Both the position numbers and the translations under genes were made by a program. A stretch of 64,000 nucleotides of DNA from Pseudomonadota bacterium (GTDB taxonomy: Bacteria > Pseudomonadota > Gammaproteobacteria > Burkholderiales > Burkholderiaceae_C). Below, in pieces: positions 45,671-55,022 of this stretch. Location of the stretch: assembly GCA_021808445.1 (NCBI GenBank), contig JAKBBP010000006.1, forward strand, positions 1 through 64,000, given 5' to 3'. Position 1 is the first letter of the stretch. Each line of letters opens with the position of its first letter. Below the pieces are notes generated by a model that did no database searches, was not told the origin of the DNA, and saw nothing but the letters and a program-made list of their open reading frames with translations.

Positions 45671-46005
45671 TGCCAGGCGTAGTGGCGATTGCAGGACGGT
45701 GCGTGATCCGCACCACGGTGCGCCTGGAGCAGCGCGGAGAGTTCTCGGACGGCTTCGATGCATTCTGGTGTGTGAGGCAATGCGCCCTGGCGCAACAGGT
45801 TCAGCGCGCCCCGGGCGGCGCGCAGATGCTGCCTCCCGAAGGCGCTCCAGGATGCCTCGACGGCGTCGATGCCCTCGATGGCACGCTGGGCGGCGGCTGC
45901 GGGCGCCAGGCTGCCGATGCGCGCCTGGGCCAGCACCCGCCTCGCATGTTCCAGTTCACCCAGGAGATCTGTGTAACTTTGTGTTGCGTAGGGATGTTGG
46001 TTCAT
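45667..46005 (-). CDS. Unknown 112-residue protein coupled to pagP
   Basis: I do not recognise this family. The protein starts MNQHPYATQSYTDLL and is mostly helical, with a region rich in Ala, Arg and Leu (about 10-100) and no signal peptide or membrane segment. A strong AAAGGAGGA ribosome site precedes ATG 46005, which supports it as a real gene. Its stop overlaps the GTG start of pagP, so the two are one operon. A cytoplasmic regulator or helper is possible but unproven. Confidence 0.7.
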   Translation of the reverse strand: MNQHPYATQSYTDLLGELEHARRVLAQARIGSLAPAAAAQRAIEGIDAVEASWSAFGRQHLRAARGALNLLRQGALPHTPECIEAVRELSALLQAHRGADHAPSCNRHYAWQ

Positions 46006-46242
46006 AGCGGAGTCCTCCTTTGCGGATGTTGCCGCCCGGGGTTCGTGAGGCCTTCCCCGGGGCGCAGGGTGGATGCGCCGCAGGACGAGAGCGTACCTGC
46101 GAAAAATGCCCGCAAGGTACGTAGGGAATGTGTCGCATTTATTGCTAGGGTCTACCCGAGGTGTCCCTGTGGCGGGCCGCCGCTTGTCGACCCCATGCGG
46201 GGCCTGCATGCGAGAATGGTTCGGCCTCCTCGCACTGCCTCC
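46006..46242. promoter_or_regulatory. Divergent region before pagP operon and large GGDEF-EAL gene
   Basis: This 237-bp gap between divergent genes contains an inverted repeat, CGTACCTGCG and CGCAAGGTACG, at 46092-46121 (one-base bulge, 9-base loop). An AT-richer stretch at 46128-46150 follows. It likely carries promoters for both directions. No known operator is recognised. Confidence 0.45.
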
Positions 46243-49200
46243 ATGTCCCTTCCCGCCGTTCCTTCCGCCGCATGGCCCGATGCCGAGGTTCAGCGCCTCC
46301 AGGCCCTGCGCGAACTGGACCTGCTGGATCCCGCCGCAGAGCAGGTGTTCGACGATCTCGGAGCACTGGCCGCGCAGGTCGCGGGGGCGCCCATGGCCAT
46401 GGTCAGCCTGGTCGAGGCCGAGCGGGTGTGCTTCAGGAGCCTCCTCGGACTGGATCTGCGCGAGGCCCCGCGCGAGGGCTGGTTCTGCGCGCAGGCGATT
46501 CTTGGCGAGGGCCTTCTGGAAGTCCCGGACGCCCGGCTGGATCCGAGCTTCGCCGGGAACGCGCTGGTGCGTGGGGCGCCGCATCTGCGCTTTTACGCCG
46601 GGGTGCCGCTGCGTACGGGGGAGGGCCACGCGCTGGGAACCCTGTGCGTGCTCGATTCCCAGCCTCGCCGTCTGGACGGCGCGCAGCGTGAGGGACTGGC
46701 GCGGCTGGGGCGGCAGGTGGTCCGCGTGATCGAAGCCCGGCAGGCGGCCGCGCGCCTGGTTCGCGCGCAGCGGCGTCTGCGCCGCCTGGCCGATTTCCGC
46801 GCCCTCCTGGCCGGTGTCAGCCAGGCGGTGGCCGATGCCGACGACGATCTGCAACTCCTGCGCCAGGCCTGCGCGCTCGGCGTGCGCTACGCAGGGGCCA
46901 GGCTCATGTACGTGGCCCGCCCCGCGGCGGACGGTCGCTTCGTGTTCCTGGCCAGCGCCGGCCAGACCGAGTATCTGCGGCACATCGTGATCTCCAGCCG
47001 CGCCGAGGATCCCCATGGAGGTGGTTTCGCGGGGGTGGTCTGGCGCGAGGGCCGGGCGCTGGTCAGCGATGACTTTCTCGGATCTCCCGAGCTGGGACCC
47101 TGGAGGGCGATGGCCGAGCAATACGGCTTTCGCGCGGCGGCGACCCTGCCCATCCGGCGCGGGAGGGAGACCTGGGCCATCATGACCATCCTCGACGCGC
47201 AGGCCGCGGTCTACGACCAGGACCTGCGGGAGCTGCTGGAGGAGCTTTCCGAAAGCCTGTCCAGCGGCCTGGACCGCATCGACCTGGCCCAGCGCGAGCG
47301 CGAGTCCTCGGCCTTGCGCGACGTGCTGCTGGACCACTCCCAGGCCGGGATCGTCGGCCTGCGTGATGGACGATTGGTGCGCGTGAATCAGCGCCTGGTG
47401 CAGATGCTGGGCTATGACCACGCGCAGCAAGTGCTCAGCCTGGGCCCGCGCGACCTGGTGCCGGACGACGCCGAGTTCGCGCGCTGGCAGCAATTTCATG
47501 CAGAGGTGCAGCAACAACCCCTGCACGCCCGCAATCTGCGGCTGCGGCGGCGCGACGGCAGCGAGCTGCCCTGCGACGTGTCCGGCGGAGTGGTGGAACA
47601 GCAGGGCCCGCGCACGGTGGTGTGGACCCTGCTCGACATCAGCGAGCGGGTGCAATTGCACCTGCGCCTGGAGCGCGCGCTGGCCTACCAGCGCCGCCTG
47701 ATGGAGAAGAATGCCGCCGGCATGTTCACGCTGGACGCCAGCGCTCGCATCGGGGATCTCAATCCGGCATTGTGCGAAATGCTCGGGTACGCGCGCGAGG
47801 AATTGCTGGGCCAGGCCGCGCAGGAGTTGTTCGGGGCCGGTCCGGAGAGCGCGCGCTTCGAATCCATCGCCGACCAGGCTCGACAGGGCCTGCTGCGCGG
47901 TCGACTGGAGCAGCGTTTTCGCCGACGTGACGGTTCGCCGAGGGTGTGCGAGATCAGCGGCGTGCCCATCGAGCTGCCCGACGGCGCGCCCGGGGTGTTG
48001 TGGAGCGTCATCGACGTGACCGCCTTGCACGAGGCTCGCGACACCATCGCCTTCCAGGCCCGCCACGACATCCTCACGGGCCTGCCCAATCGCCGCGCGC
48101 TCGAGCAATACCTTCCGCGCGTGCTGCAGCGCGCGCGTGCGCCTGACAGCCGGGCTGTGGTGGGCTTGCTGGACCTGGACGACTTCAAGCCGGTGAACGA
48201 CGCGCACGGTCACGGGGCGGGCGATGCCTTGCTGCGCGAATTCGGCCGCCGTCTGCGCGACTCGCTGCGCTCGTCGGATTTCCTCGCCCGGTTTGGTGGC
48301 GATGAATTCGTGCTGGTGCTGGAGGATCTGGACGAACACCAGCTCGAGTCGCAGCTGGATGCCGTGCTGGCACGCCTGCACCAAGCCGTGGAGCGCGAAT
48401 TCCAGCTTCCGCATGGCCAGGGGGTGCGGGTGGGCATGAGCCTTGGACTGGCGCTGGTGCCCACGCAACCCGGCGGCGGCGAGGCGGTGCTGCGCCAGGC
48501 CGACGCCGCGTTGTACGAGCTCAAGGCCCACAAACTGCGGCGCGCGCGCTGGTGGCAACTGGGCACCAGCAACAGCGTCGGCAGCGAGGTGTCGGCGAAC
48601 TTCGATCCCTTCGGCGCGCGTGCGGGCGAATGGCTGGGGACGGCCGAGGCGCAGGCCCTGCTCGAACCGGGGGCCTTCGAGCGACGGCTGCTTGCCGAGT
48701 GGGGGCAGCCCGAGGGCGGGCTGCACGCCGAAGCCTTGCGCGAGCGGGTCGGGGAGCAGGCCCTGCACGTGCAGTGGCTGCTCGGCCCGCAGCGCACGCT
48801 GGACGAGGTGCGGCATCGCGCCGGGCAGCGCGGGCGCTCGCTGGCGCTCATGGGGCTGGGCCCCTCCATGCTGGTGCGCGGCGCCGCCCTGGTGCAGCAG
48901 GAGCTGGCGCAGCGCATGCGCGCCTCGGCCGTGATGGCGCGCACGCGCCATGAGCTTGCGCAGATCGTCGAGGCCAGGCTTCGCGAGGACCTGCAGGCGC
49001 AGGTGCTCGCGCACGAGCAGGTCGTCGCGCGCTATTTCGCGGCCTTCGAAGAGCCGGCTCCGGCGGCGGGAACGCCCTGGCGCGATGCGCTCGAGGCGCT
49101 GCTGCGCTCGGTGGGCGAGCTCGACGGCATGCTGGCCTGCGTGCTCATGCGCCCCGACTCGCAGGGCTGCTTCCAGGTGGAGGCTGGCGCGGGCCCCTGC

Positions 49201-50616
49201 GCGCAGGCCATCGGCAAGGATCTGCGCGAAGGCCGTTACCAGGTTCGCCAGGATGACGACAGTCCGGCCGGGCGCGGCCTGGTCGGCAGCGCGTGGCGCA
49301 GCGGGCGTATCCACAGCACCGGGGAGTACGCACGCGACGCGCGCCTGGGCCTGTGGCAGGCCCGCATGCAGGCGCACGGAGTACGCAGCGTGATGGCCAT
49401 CCCGGTGCCGGCGCAACAGGAGGGGGCGGCCTTCGTGCTGGTGTTGTTCGGCGCCTGGCCCGAGCAGTTCCAGGCGGGTCGCATGCGCCATTTCGCCAGG
49501 CTGCTGCAGCAGCAGGCCGCCCAGGCGTGGCGCAACCTGCGTGGTCCGCAGCCCGTGGCGCCACCGTCCCTGGAGGTGGCTCAGTCGCATCGGGCCGCGC
49601 TGTTCCGGGGAGGCCTGGAGCTGCACATGCAGCCGGTGGTGAATCTGCTCGACGGCAGCGTGCGGCGAGTCGAGGCGCTGGCCCGGCTGCGCGCGGCCGA
49701 CGCATCGCTGGTGATGCCTGGTGTGTTCCTGCCCCTGCTGGGAGACGCCGAGCTCGACCGGCTGCTGCGCATGGTGCTGGAGCAATCCCTGGGGTGGCTG
49801 CGTCGCTGGGACGCTCAGGGCCTGGAGCTGGAAGTCTCGGTCAACCTGGCGCCAACCACCCTGGTGCATCCGCAGTGCGCGGAGTGGGTGGCGCAGGCCT
49901 TGCGCGCCAGCGGGGTCGACCCGGCGCGCCTGACCCTGGAACTGCTGGAGACCCAGGAGATCGACCGATCGGCCCAGGCGCGCGCCATCGCGGCCCTGGC
50001 CGAGCTGGGGGTGAAGCTGGCGATCGATGACCTGGGTTCCGGCTACAGCAGTCTCAAGCGCCTGACCGAGCTGCCCTTCGATACCATCAAGGTCGACCAG
50101 AGCCTGACCCTGAATCTGCGACGCTCGCCGATGCTCGGCTTCAATCTGGTCGGCACGCTGATCCGCATGGGCGCGGAGCTCGGCCGCCAGGTGATCGTCG
50201 AGGGGGCGCAGGATGTCGATACGGTGGATGCCGTGCGCGAACTGGGTGCCAGGCTGGCCCAGGGCTTCGCGCTGGCCCGGCCGATGGCAGCCGCCGACTT
50301 GCAGGGGTGGTGCGCCGCCGGCGGGCCGCGCCTGGGCCGCGAGCGCATCCACGGGCCCTTGGGCGCGCTGGCCTTGCACTGGGCACTGGCCCAGGACGGC
50401 GGCCAGCCACCGGTACACGTCGATGATTGTCCCGCGAGCGCATGGCTGCGGCGCAGCGGCCTCGGGGGAGGCGACGTCGAGGCCTGGCACGCGGCGGCGC
50501 ACCGTGCGCAGGCCCCGTGGTCGTCCGAGCAAGCCTTCGTGCGCTGGCTGCTGCAGCAATTGCAGTCGGGGCACCCGGCGGGGCGGGACGAATCCGAAGC
50601 GCCGGGCGCGGCGTAG
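46243..50616 (+). CDS. 1457-residue GAF/PAS/GGDEF/GAF/EAL protein
   Basis: This very long soluble signalling protein has GAF (about 20-165), GAF (170-345), PAS (350-480), PAS (485-600), GGDEF (605-765, intact FGGDEF near 684), an all-helical region (about 775-930), a third GAF (930-1090) and EAL (about 1115-1345) with EALARL, NLAPTTL, ELLETQE, DDLGSGYSS, IKVDQ and VEGAQ. A C-terminal region of about 110 residues is unassigned. ATG at 46243 starts the first GAF; ATG 46216 is possible. Both c-di-GMP synthesis and breakdown are possible. Confidence 0.85.
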   Translation: MSLPAVPSAAWPDAEVQRLQALRELDLLDPAAEQVFDDLGALAAQVAGAPMAMVSLVEAERVCFRSLLGLDLREAPREGWFCAQAILGEGLLEVPDARLDPSFAGNALVRGAPHLRFYAGVPLRTGEGHALGTLCVLDSQPRRLDGAQREGLARLGRQVVRVIEARQAAARLVRAQRRLRRLADFRALLAGVSQAVADADDDLQLLRQACALGVRYAGARLMYVARPAADGRFVFLASAGQTEYLRHIVISSRAEDPHGGGFAGVVWREGRALVSDDFLGSPELGPWRAMAEQYGFRAAATLPIRRGRETWAIMTILDAQAAVYDQDLRELLEELSESLSSGLDRIDLAQRERESSALRDVLLDHSQAGIVGLRDGRLVRVNQRLVQMLGYDHAQQVLSLGPRDLVPDDAEFARWQQFHAEVQQQPLHARNLRLRRRDGSELPCDVSGGVVEQQGPRTVVWTLLDISERVQLHLRLERALAYQRRLMEKNAAGMFTLDASARIGDLNPALCEMLGYAREELLGQAAQELFGAGPESARFESIADQARQGLLRGRLEQRFRRRDGSPRVCEISGVPIELPDGAPGVLWSVIDVTALHEARDTIAFQARHDILTGLPNRRALEQYLPRVLQRARAPDSRAVVGLLDLDDFKPVNDAHGHGAGDALLREFGRRLRDSLRSSDFLARFGGDEFVLVLEDLDEHQLESQLDAVLARLHQAVEREFQLPHGQGVRVGMSLGLALVPTQPGGGEAVLRQADAALYELKAHKLRRARWWQLGTSNSVGSEVSANFDPFGARAGEWLGTAEAQALLEPGAFERRLLAEWGQPEGGLHAEALRERVGEQALHVQWLLGPQRTLDEVRHRAGQRGRSLALMGLGPSMLVRGAALVQQELAQRMRASAVMARTRHELAQIVEARLREDLQAQVLAHEQVVARYFAAFEEPAPAAGTPWRDALEALLRSVGELDGMLACVLMRPDSQGCFQVEAGAGPCAQAIGKDLREGRYQVRQDDDSPAGRGLVGSAWRSGRIHSTGEYARDARLGLWQARMQAHGVRSVMAIPVPAQQEGAAFVLVLFGAWPEQFQAGRMRHFARLLQQQAAQAWRNLRGPQPVAPPSLEVAQSHRAALFRGGLELHMQPVVNLLDGSVRRVEALARLRAADASLVMPGVFLPLLGDAELDRLLRMVLEQSLGWLRRWDAQGLELEVSVNLAPTTLVHPQCAEWVAQALRASGVDPARLTLELLETQEIDRSAQARAIAALAELGVKLAIDDLGSGYSSLKRLTELPFDTIKVDQSLTLNLRRSPMLGFNLVGTLIRMGAELGRQVIVEGAQDVDTVDAVRELGARLAQGFALARPMAAADLQGWCAAGGPRLGRERIHGPLGALALHWALAQDGGQPPVHVDDCPASAWLRRSGLGGGDVEAWHAAAHRAQAPWSSEQAFVRWLLQQLQSGHPAGRDESEAPGAA

Positions 50617-50660
50617 AGTTGGAGCGAGCCGCGGGTGCGGCACTGGCCTGGGAGCCTGGC

Positions 50661-52034
50661 ATGCAGCAACAGTTGAAGCTTTCCGAACTGATCGGGGCCC
50701 TGAGCCACGCGCTGGACATCACCGAGGGCCAGCCTCGGGGCCATTGCGTTCGCTGTGCCTGGATCGGCATGGCGCTGGGGGAGGAGCTGGGCCTCGACGG
50801 CTTCGCGCTGTGGGAGCTCTACTACACCCTGTTGCTCAAGGACCTGGGCTGCAGCAGCAACGCGGCACGCATCTGCGAGCTCTATCTCAGCGACGACCTG
50901 CAGTTCAAGCGCGATTTCAAGCTCGTGGGCAGCTCGCTGCCCCAGGTCGCGCGCTTCGTGCTGACTCACACGGGCCTGCGCTCGGGCCTGGCCGAGCGCT
51001 TTCGCGCCACCCTGGACATTTTCCAGCATGGCTCCGATTTCTCCCGTGAGCTGATCCGCACACGTTGCCAGCGCGGTGCCGACATCGCGCGCCAGATGCG
51101 TTTCGGCGAGGCCGTGGCCGAGGGCATTCACGCGCTGGACGAGCATTGGGACGGCAGCGGCAAGCCCGATGGCCTCGCAGGCGAGGCCATTCCGCTGGCT
51201 TCGCGCATCGCTCTGCTTGCCCAGGTGGTGGACGTGTTCCATACCGCAGGAGGGCCGGACGCGGCCTTGCAGGAGCTGCGCCTGCGCTCCGGGAGCTGGT
51301 TCGACCCCGCCCTGGTAGGTGCGCTGGAGCGGGTGGCAGGCCAGACCGGGGAGAGCTTCTGGCAGGCCTTGCGGGACCCAGCGCTCGCGAAGCGGGTGTA
51401 CGCGCTGGAGCCCGCGCGCCACAGCGTCCCCCTGGATGACGACTACCTGGACGAGATCGCCGAGGCCTTCGGCCAGATCATCGATGCGAAGAGCCCGTAT
51501 ACGGCGGGGCACAGCGCGCGTGTCGGACTGTACGCGGACCTGATCGCCGAGCAGTTGGGCCTGGATGCCGCGCGCCGGCGCTGGCTGCGCCGCGGTGCCC
51601 TGTTGCACGACCTGGGCAAGCTGGGGGTGAGCAACACCGTGCTCGACAAGCCAGGGCGGCTCGACGAGGCGGAATGGGAGGCCGTGCGCATGCACGCGCT
51701 CTACACCGAGCAGATCCTCTCGGGCATCGAGCCCTTCGCCGAGCTGGCGCGCATCGCCGGGGCCCACCACGAACGCCTGGACGGCACCGGCTACCCTCGC
51801 GGTCTGGGCGCGGCACAGATCAGCCTGGAGACCCGGGTGATCACCACGGCCGACATTTTCGACGCCATCTCCGCCGACCGGCCCTACCGCGCGGCCGTGC
51901 CGGTGGGAAAGACCCTGGACATGATGCAGGGTCTGGTCGGCACGGCTCTGGACGAGCGGTGCATGGTCGCCCTGCGTGCGGCCGCCGAGCGGGTGGAGGC
52001 CGATCTGCTGGACAGCCGGCCCGCGACGGCGTGA
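50661..52034 (+). CDS. Tandem HD-GYP phosphodiesterase
   Basis: This 457-residue protein has two HD-GYP-like domains. The first (about 10-195) lacks the HD motif (LLLKDLG instead of LLHDIGK) but keeps HWDGSGKPDGL. The second (about 255-440) is canonical, with ALLHDLGKLGVSN, GAHHERLDGTGYPRGL and DIFDAISADRPYR. It should break down c-di-GMP through the second domain, the first serving as a dimer or sensor unit. ATG at 50661 lies 44 bases after the large GGDEF-EAL gene, so the two may be co-transcribed. Confidence 0.88.
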   Translation: MQQQLKLSELIGALSHALDITEGQPRGHCVRCAWIGMALGEELGLDGFALWELYYTLLLKDLGCSSNAARICELYLSDDLQFKRDFKLVGSSLPQVARFVLTHTGLRSGLAERFRATLDIFQHGSDFSRELIRTRCQRGADIARQMRFGEAVAEGIHALDEHWDGSGKPDGLAGEAIPLASRIALLAQVVDVFHTAGGPDAALQELRLRSGSWFDPALVGALERVAGQTGESFWQALRDPALAKRVYALEPARHSVPLDDDYLDEIAEAFGQIIDAKSPYTAGHSARVGLYADLIAEQLGLDAARRRWLRRGALLHDLGKLGVSNTVLDKPGRLDEAEWEAVRMHALYTEQILSGIEPFAELARIAGAHHERLDGTGYPRGLGAAQISLETRVITTADIFDAISADRPYRAAVPVGKTLDMMQGLVGTALDERCMVALRAAAERVEADLLDSRPATA

Positions 52035-52071
52035 AATGGCGCCCTCGTGCGCGGCGCCGCCCAGGCTCCCC

Positions 52072-52107
52072 GCATGCTTCCCAGCATGCTTTCTTCCCAG
52101 CATGCTT
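52072..52107. repeat. GCATGCTT repeats before the SDR gene
   Basis: GCATGCTT occurs at 52072, 52084 and 52100 with a TTCCCA spacer between copies, in the short gap between the HD-GYP stop and the SDR start. It is probably a local slippage product. Each core (GCATGC) is self-complementary, so a weak hairpin is possible. Confidence 0.6.
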
Positions 52108-52131
52108 TCAGCCAGACGACGGAATCACGAC

Positions 52132-52896
52132 ATGGAAATTCAAGGACAGAGCGCTTTGGTCACCGGGGCAGGCTCCGGGCTGGGCGAGGCGGTGGCGCGG
52201 GAGCTGGCGCGCCAGGGAGCCCGGGTGGCGGTGCTGGACCTCAACGCCGAGCGCGCCCGCGCGGTGGCTGCCGACATCGGAGGCATCGCGCTGGCGGCCG
52301 ACGTCAGCGACGGCGCGGGGCTGCAGGCTGCCATCGAACAGGCCGCACAGGCCCACGGAACGGCGCGCATCGTCATGCACATGGCCGGCGTGGCCGGCGC
52401 CAGACGCGTGGTCTCGCGTGACGGAACGCCGGCTCCGCTGGAGGACTTCGAGCGCACGGTGCGCGTGAACCTGATCGGTAGCTACAACGTGGTCCGCCTG
52501 TGCGCCGCGCGCATCGCGGCCCTGGAGCCCCTGGCCGACGCTGAGCGCGGCGTGATGCTGCTGACCGCCTCGGTGGCGGCCTTCGATGGGCAGATCGGGC
52601 AGGCCGCCTATTCGGCCTCCAAGGGCGGGGTGGCGGCCATGACGCTTCCCCTGGCGCGGGACCTGGCTTCCCACGGGATTCGCGTGGTCACCGTGGCTCC
52701 TGGGCTGTTCGACACGCCGATGATGTCGGCCATGCCCCAGGAAGTGCAGGACTCGCTGGGCGCCTCGGTGCCTTTTCCCAAGCGCCTGGGACGTCCGCAG
52801 GAGATCGCGGCGCTGGCCGCGCACGTGGTGCGCAACGTCTACCTCAACGGCGAGACCATCCGCCTGGACGGCGCGCTGCGCATGGCGCCGCGCTGA
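52132..52896 (+). CDS. SDR dehydrogenase, 3-hydroxyacyl-CoA type
   Basis: This 254-residue protein has the SDR signature TGAGSGLG (residues 11-18), Asp near 37 after the second strand (NAD preference), and the catalytic Ser and YSASK pair (Tyr near 163, Lys near 167). Its sequence pattern (LLTASVAAFDGQIGQAAYSASK landmarks, APGLFDTPM) is that of type II 3-hydroxyacyl-CoA dehydrogenases. It lies before the LysR regulator, 50 bases away on the same strand. Its link to the lig operon is uncertain. Confidence 0.85.
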   Translation: MEIQGQSALVTGAGSGLGEAVARELARQGARVAVLDLNAERARAVAADIGGIALAADVSDGAGLQAAIEQAAQAHGTARIVMHMAGVAGARRVVSRDGTPAPLEDFERTVRVNLIGSYNVVRLCAARIAALEPLADAERGVMLLTASVAAFDGQIGQAAYSASKGGVAAMTLPLARDLASHGIRVVTVAPGLFDTPMMSAMPQEVQDSLGASVPFPKRLGRPQEIAALAAHVVRNVYLNGETIRLDGALRMAPR

Positions 52897-52946
52897 GTGC
52901 CGGCCGCGGCGGCGCGCAAGCCTCGGGACAGTGCTCCAATAGGGGG

Positions 52947-53861
52947 ATGAACCTCAAGCAACTCGAATATTTCGTGCGCGTCGCCGAGGTGGGCAGTTTC
53001 AGCAAGGCGGCGGTCCTGCTGGACATCGCCCAGCCGGCGCTGAGCCGTCAGGTTCGCCTGCTGGAGACCGACTTGCGCGCCGTGCTGCTGCAGCGCACCG
53101 GGCGAGGCGTGGTGCTCACCGAGGCGGGAAAACGCCTGTTCGAGCATGCGGCGGGTATCCTGCAACTCGTCGCGCAGGCTCGCGAGGACCTGGAGGCCGG
53201 GCGCGACGAACCGACGGGGCGCATCATCATCGGCCTGCCCCCGAGCATGGGGCGGGTGCTCACGCTGCCCCTGGTGCAGGGTTTCGAGTCGAGGCTGCCC
53301 AAGGCCCGCCTGGCGATCGTGGAGGGGCTGTCGGCCCACATCACGGAGTGGATCTCCACCGGGCGCGTGGACATCGGCCTGGTGCTGAACCCGCAAAGCC
53401 AGGAGGCCATCGAGGTGAGCCCGGTGTTCGAACAGGAACTGTGCCTGGTCAGCCCCGCGGGAAACGGCCCGCCCGAGCATGAAGTGCCTTTCAACACCCT
53501 GGGGTCCTACCCCCTGGTGATCCCCGAGCGGACCCATGCGATTCGCCGGATGATCGAAAACCAGGCGGCCCTGTCCCACATCAAGCTGCAGATCGCCTGG
53601 GAAGTCTCCGGGGTGCAGTCCATCCTGGACCTGGTGCGCTGCGGCCACGGCCATGCCGTGCTGGCACGCGGCGCGGTGCTGGCCAGCGGCCAGCGCGAGG
53701 CTTTCCGCGTCCGGGCGCTGACCCAGCCCAGCCTGTACAGCCGGCTGTTCCTGGCCACCTCCACGAGCAAGCCCAGCACGCCGCTGCTGCGTCATGCCGT
53801 GGATCTGTTGCTGCAACTGGCGCGCGAGCATGCGCGGGCGGCCGACCATATCAATTCGTGA
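52947..53861 (+). CDS. LysR-family regulator of the lig operon (probable)
   Basis: This 304-residue protein has a helix-turn-helix at residues about 3-60 (LEYFVRVAEVGSFSKAA; ALSRQVRLLE) and an effector domain (about 90-295). It lies directly before the protocatechuate operon on the same strand. Its stop codon falls inside a 30-bp element that also occurs upstream of the uptake genes. That makes it the best candidate for the regulator of both; the ligand may be protocatechuate or a pathway intermediate. Confidence 0.85.
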   Translation: MNLKQLEYFVRVAEVGSFSKAAVLLDIAQPALSRQVRLLETDLRAVLLQRTGRGVVLTEAGKRLFEHAAGILQLVAQAREDLEAGRDEPTGRIIIGLPPSMGRVLTLPLVQGFESRLPKARLAIVEGLSAHITEWISTGRVDIGLVLNPQSQEAIEVSPVFEQELCLVSPAGNGPPEHEVPFNTLGSYPLVIPERTHAIRRMIENQAALSHIKLQIAWEVSGVQSILDLVRCGHGHAVLARGAVLASGQREAFRVRALTQPSLYSRLFLATSTSKPSTPLLRHAVDLLLQLAREHARAADHINS

Positions 53862-53877
53862 TAGCTGCTAGCGCGGC
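53848..53877 (+). promoter_or_regulatory. Putative LysR operator upstream of ligJ
   Basis: The dyad TATCA-N5-TGATA at 53849-53863 is part of a 30-bp element matching 61363-61392 at 23 positions (consensus ATATCRAWWCGYGATARCTG, then TAGCGC-GC). It overlaps the LysR stop codon and ends 103 bases before the ligJ start. LysR boxes usually have such imperfect dyads near -65. Confidence 0.65.
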
Positions 53878-53980
53878 GGGCAGCCTTGGCCGGCGCATGG
53901 GGGCTTGCCATAATCGCCAAAGACTCGGGCTGCCATGAGCTTCGGCCCTGCGCGCCGAGAAATTTCCTGGAGACCTCCGC

Positions 53981-55006
53981 ATGATCATCGACTGTCACGG
54001 CCACTACACCACCGCGCCCAAGGCGCTGGAGCAATGGCGCAAGGCGCAGATCGACCACCTTGCCACGCCGGAGCTCGGCCCCAAGGTGGCCGACCTGCGC
54101 ATCAGCGACGATGAGTTGCGCGAAACCATCGAGAACAATCAGCTGCGCCTGATGCGCGAGCGCGGCAGCGACCTGACCATTTTCTCGCCGCGTGCCAGTT
54201 TCATGGCGCATCACATCGGCGACTTCCACACCAGCTCCACGTGGGCGGGCATCTGCAACGAGCTCTGCCATCGCGTCTCCCAGCTGTTTCCCGAGCATTT
54301 CATCGGCGCCGCCATGCTGCCCCAGTCGCCGGGCGTGGACCCGCGCAGCTGCATTCCCGAGCTCGAGCGTTGCGTGCGGGACTACGGCTTCGTGGGGATC
54401 AACCTCAACCCCGATCCCTCGGGCGGGCACTGGAAGGAGCCGCCGCTGACCGATCGCTGGTGGTACCCGATCTACGAGAAGATGGTGGAGTACGACATCC
54501 CGGCCATGGTGCACGTCAGCACCAGTTGCAATGCCTGTTTCCACACCACGGGCGCGCACTACCTGAACGCCGACACCACGGCCTTCATGCAGTGCCTCAC
54601 CGGAGACCTGTTCAAGGATTTCCCGACCCTGAAATTCGTGATTCCCCACGGTGGCGGCGCGGTTCCCTACCACTGGGGGCGCTTCCGCGGCCTGGCGCAG
54701 GAACTGAAGAAGCCCGTGCTGCAGGAACACCTGCTGGGCAACATCTTCTTCGACACCTGCGTCTACCACCAGCCGGGCATCGACTTGCTGACCCGCGTGA
54801 TCCCCGTGGACAACATCCTGTTCGCCTCGGAGATGATCGGCGCCGTGCGCGGCATCGATCCGCTGACCGGACACCACTACGACGACACCCGGCGCTACAT
54901 CGAGGCCGCGGCCATCGACCCGCAGCAGCGCGCGAAGATCTACGAACACAACGCTCGGCGCGTATACCCGCGCCTGGATGCCGCGCTCAAGGCGCGCGGC
55001 CTTTGA
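53981..55006 (+). CDS. ligJ: 4-oxalomesaconate hydratase
   Basis: This 341-residue amidohydrolase-superfamily enzyme matches the length and pattern of LigJ. It has [14 protein letters not shown] at the start (metal His pair), [31 protein letters not shown] and [14 protein letters not shown]. It hydrates 4-oxalomesaconate to 4-carboxy-4-hydroxy-2-oxoadipate in the protocatechuate 4,5-cleavage pathway. It is the first gene of the operon, followed by ligK after 16 bases. The putative LysR operator lies upstream. Confidence 0.9.
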   Translation: MIIDCHGHYTTAPKALEQWRKAQIDHLATPELGPKVADLRISDDELRETIENNQLRLMRERGSDLTIFSPRASFMAHHIGDFHTSSTWAGICNELCHRVSQLFPEHFIGAAMLPQSPGVDPRSCIPELERCVRDYGFVGINLNPDPSGGHWKEPPLTDRWWYPIYEKMVEYDIPAMVHVSTSCNACFHTTGAHYLNADTTAFMQCLTGDLFKDFPTLKFVIPHGGGAVPYHWGRFRGLAQELKKPVLQEHLLGNIFFDTCVYHQPGIDLLTRVIPVDNILFASEMIGAVRGIDPLTGHHYDDTRRYIEAAAIDPQQRAKIYEHNARRVYPRLDAALKARGL

Positions 55007-55022
55007 ACCCGGAGCCCAGGAC

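Noticed and set aside
45667-50643. Minus-strand open frame of about 1658 codons
   Set aside because: It is the antisense shadow of the 46243-50616 signalling gene, caused by high GC. Only its last 113 codons (from ATG 46005) have a ribosome site and look like a real gene.
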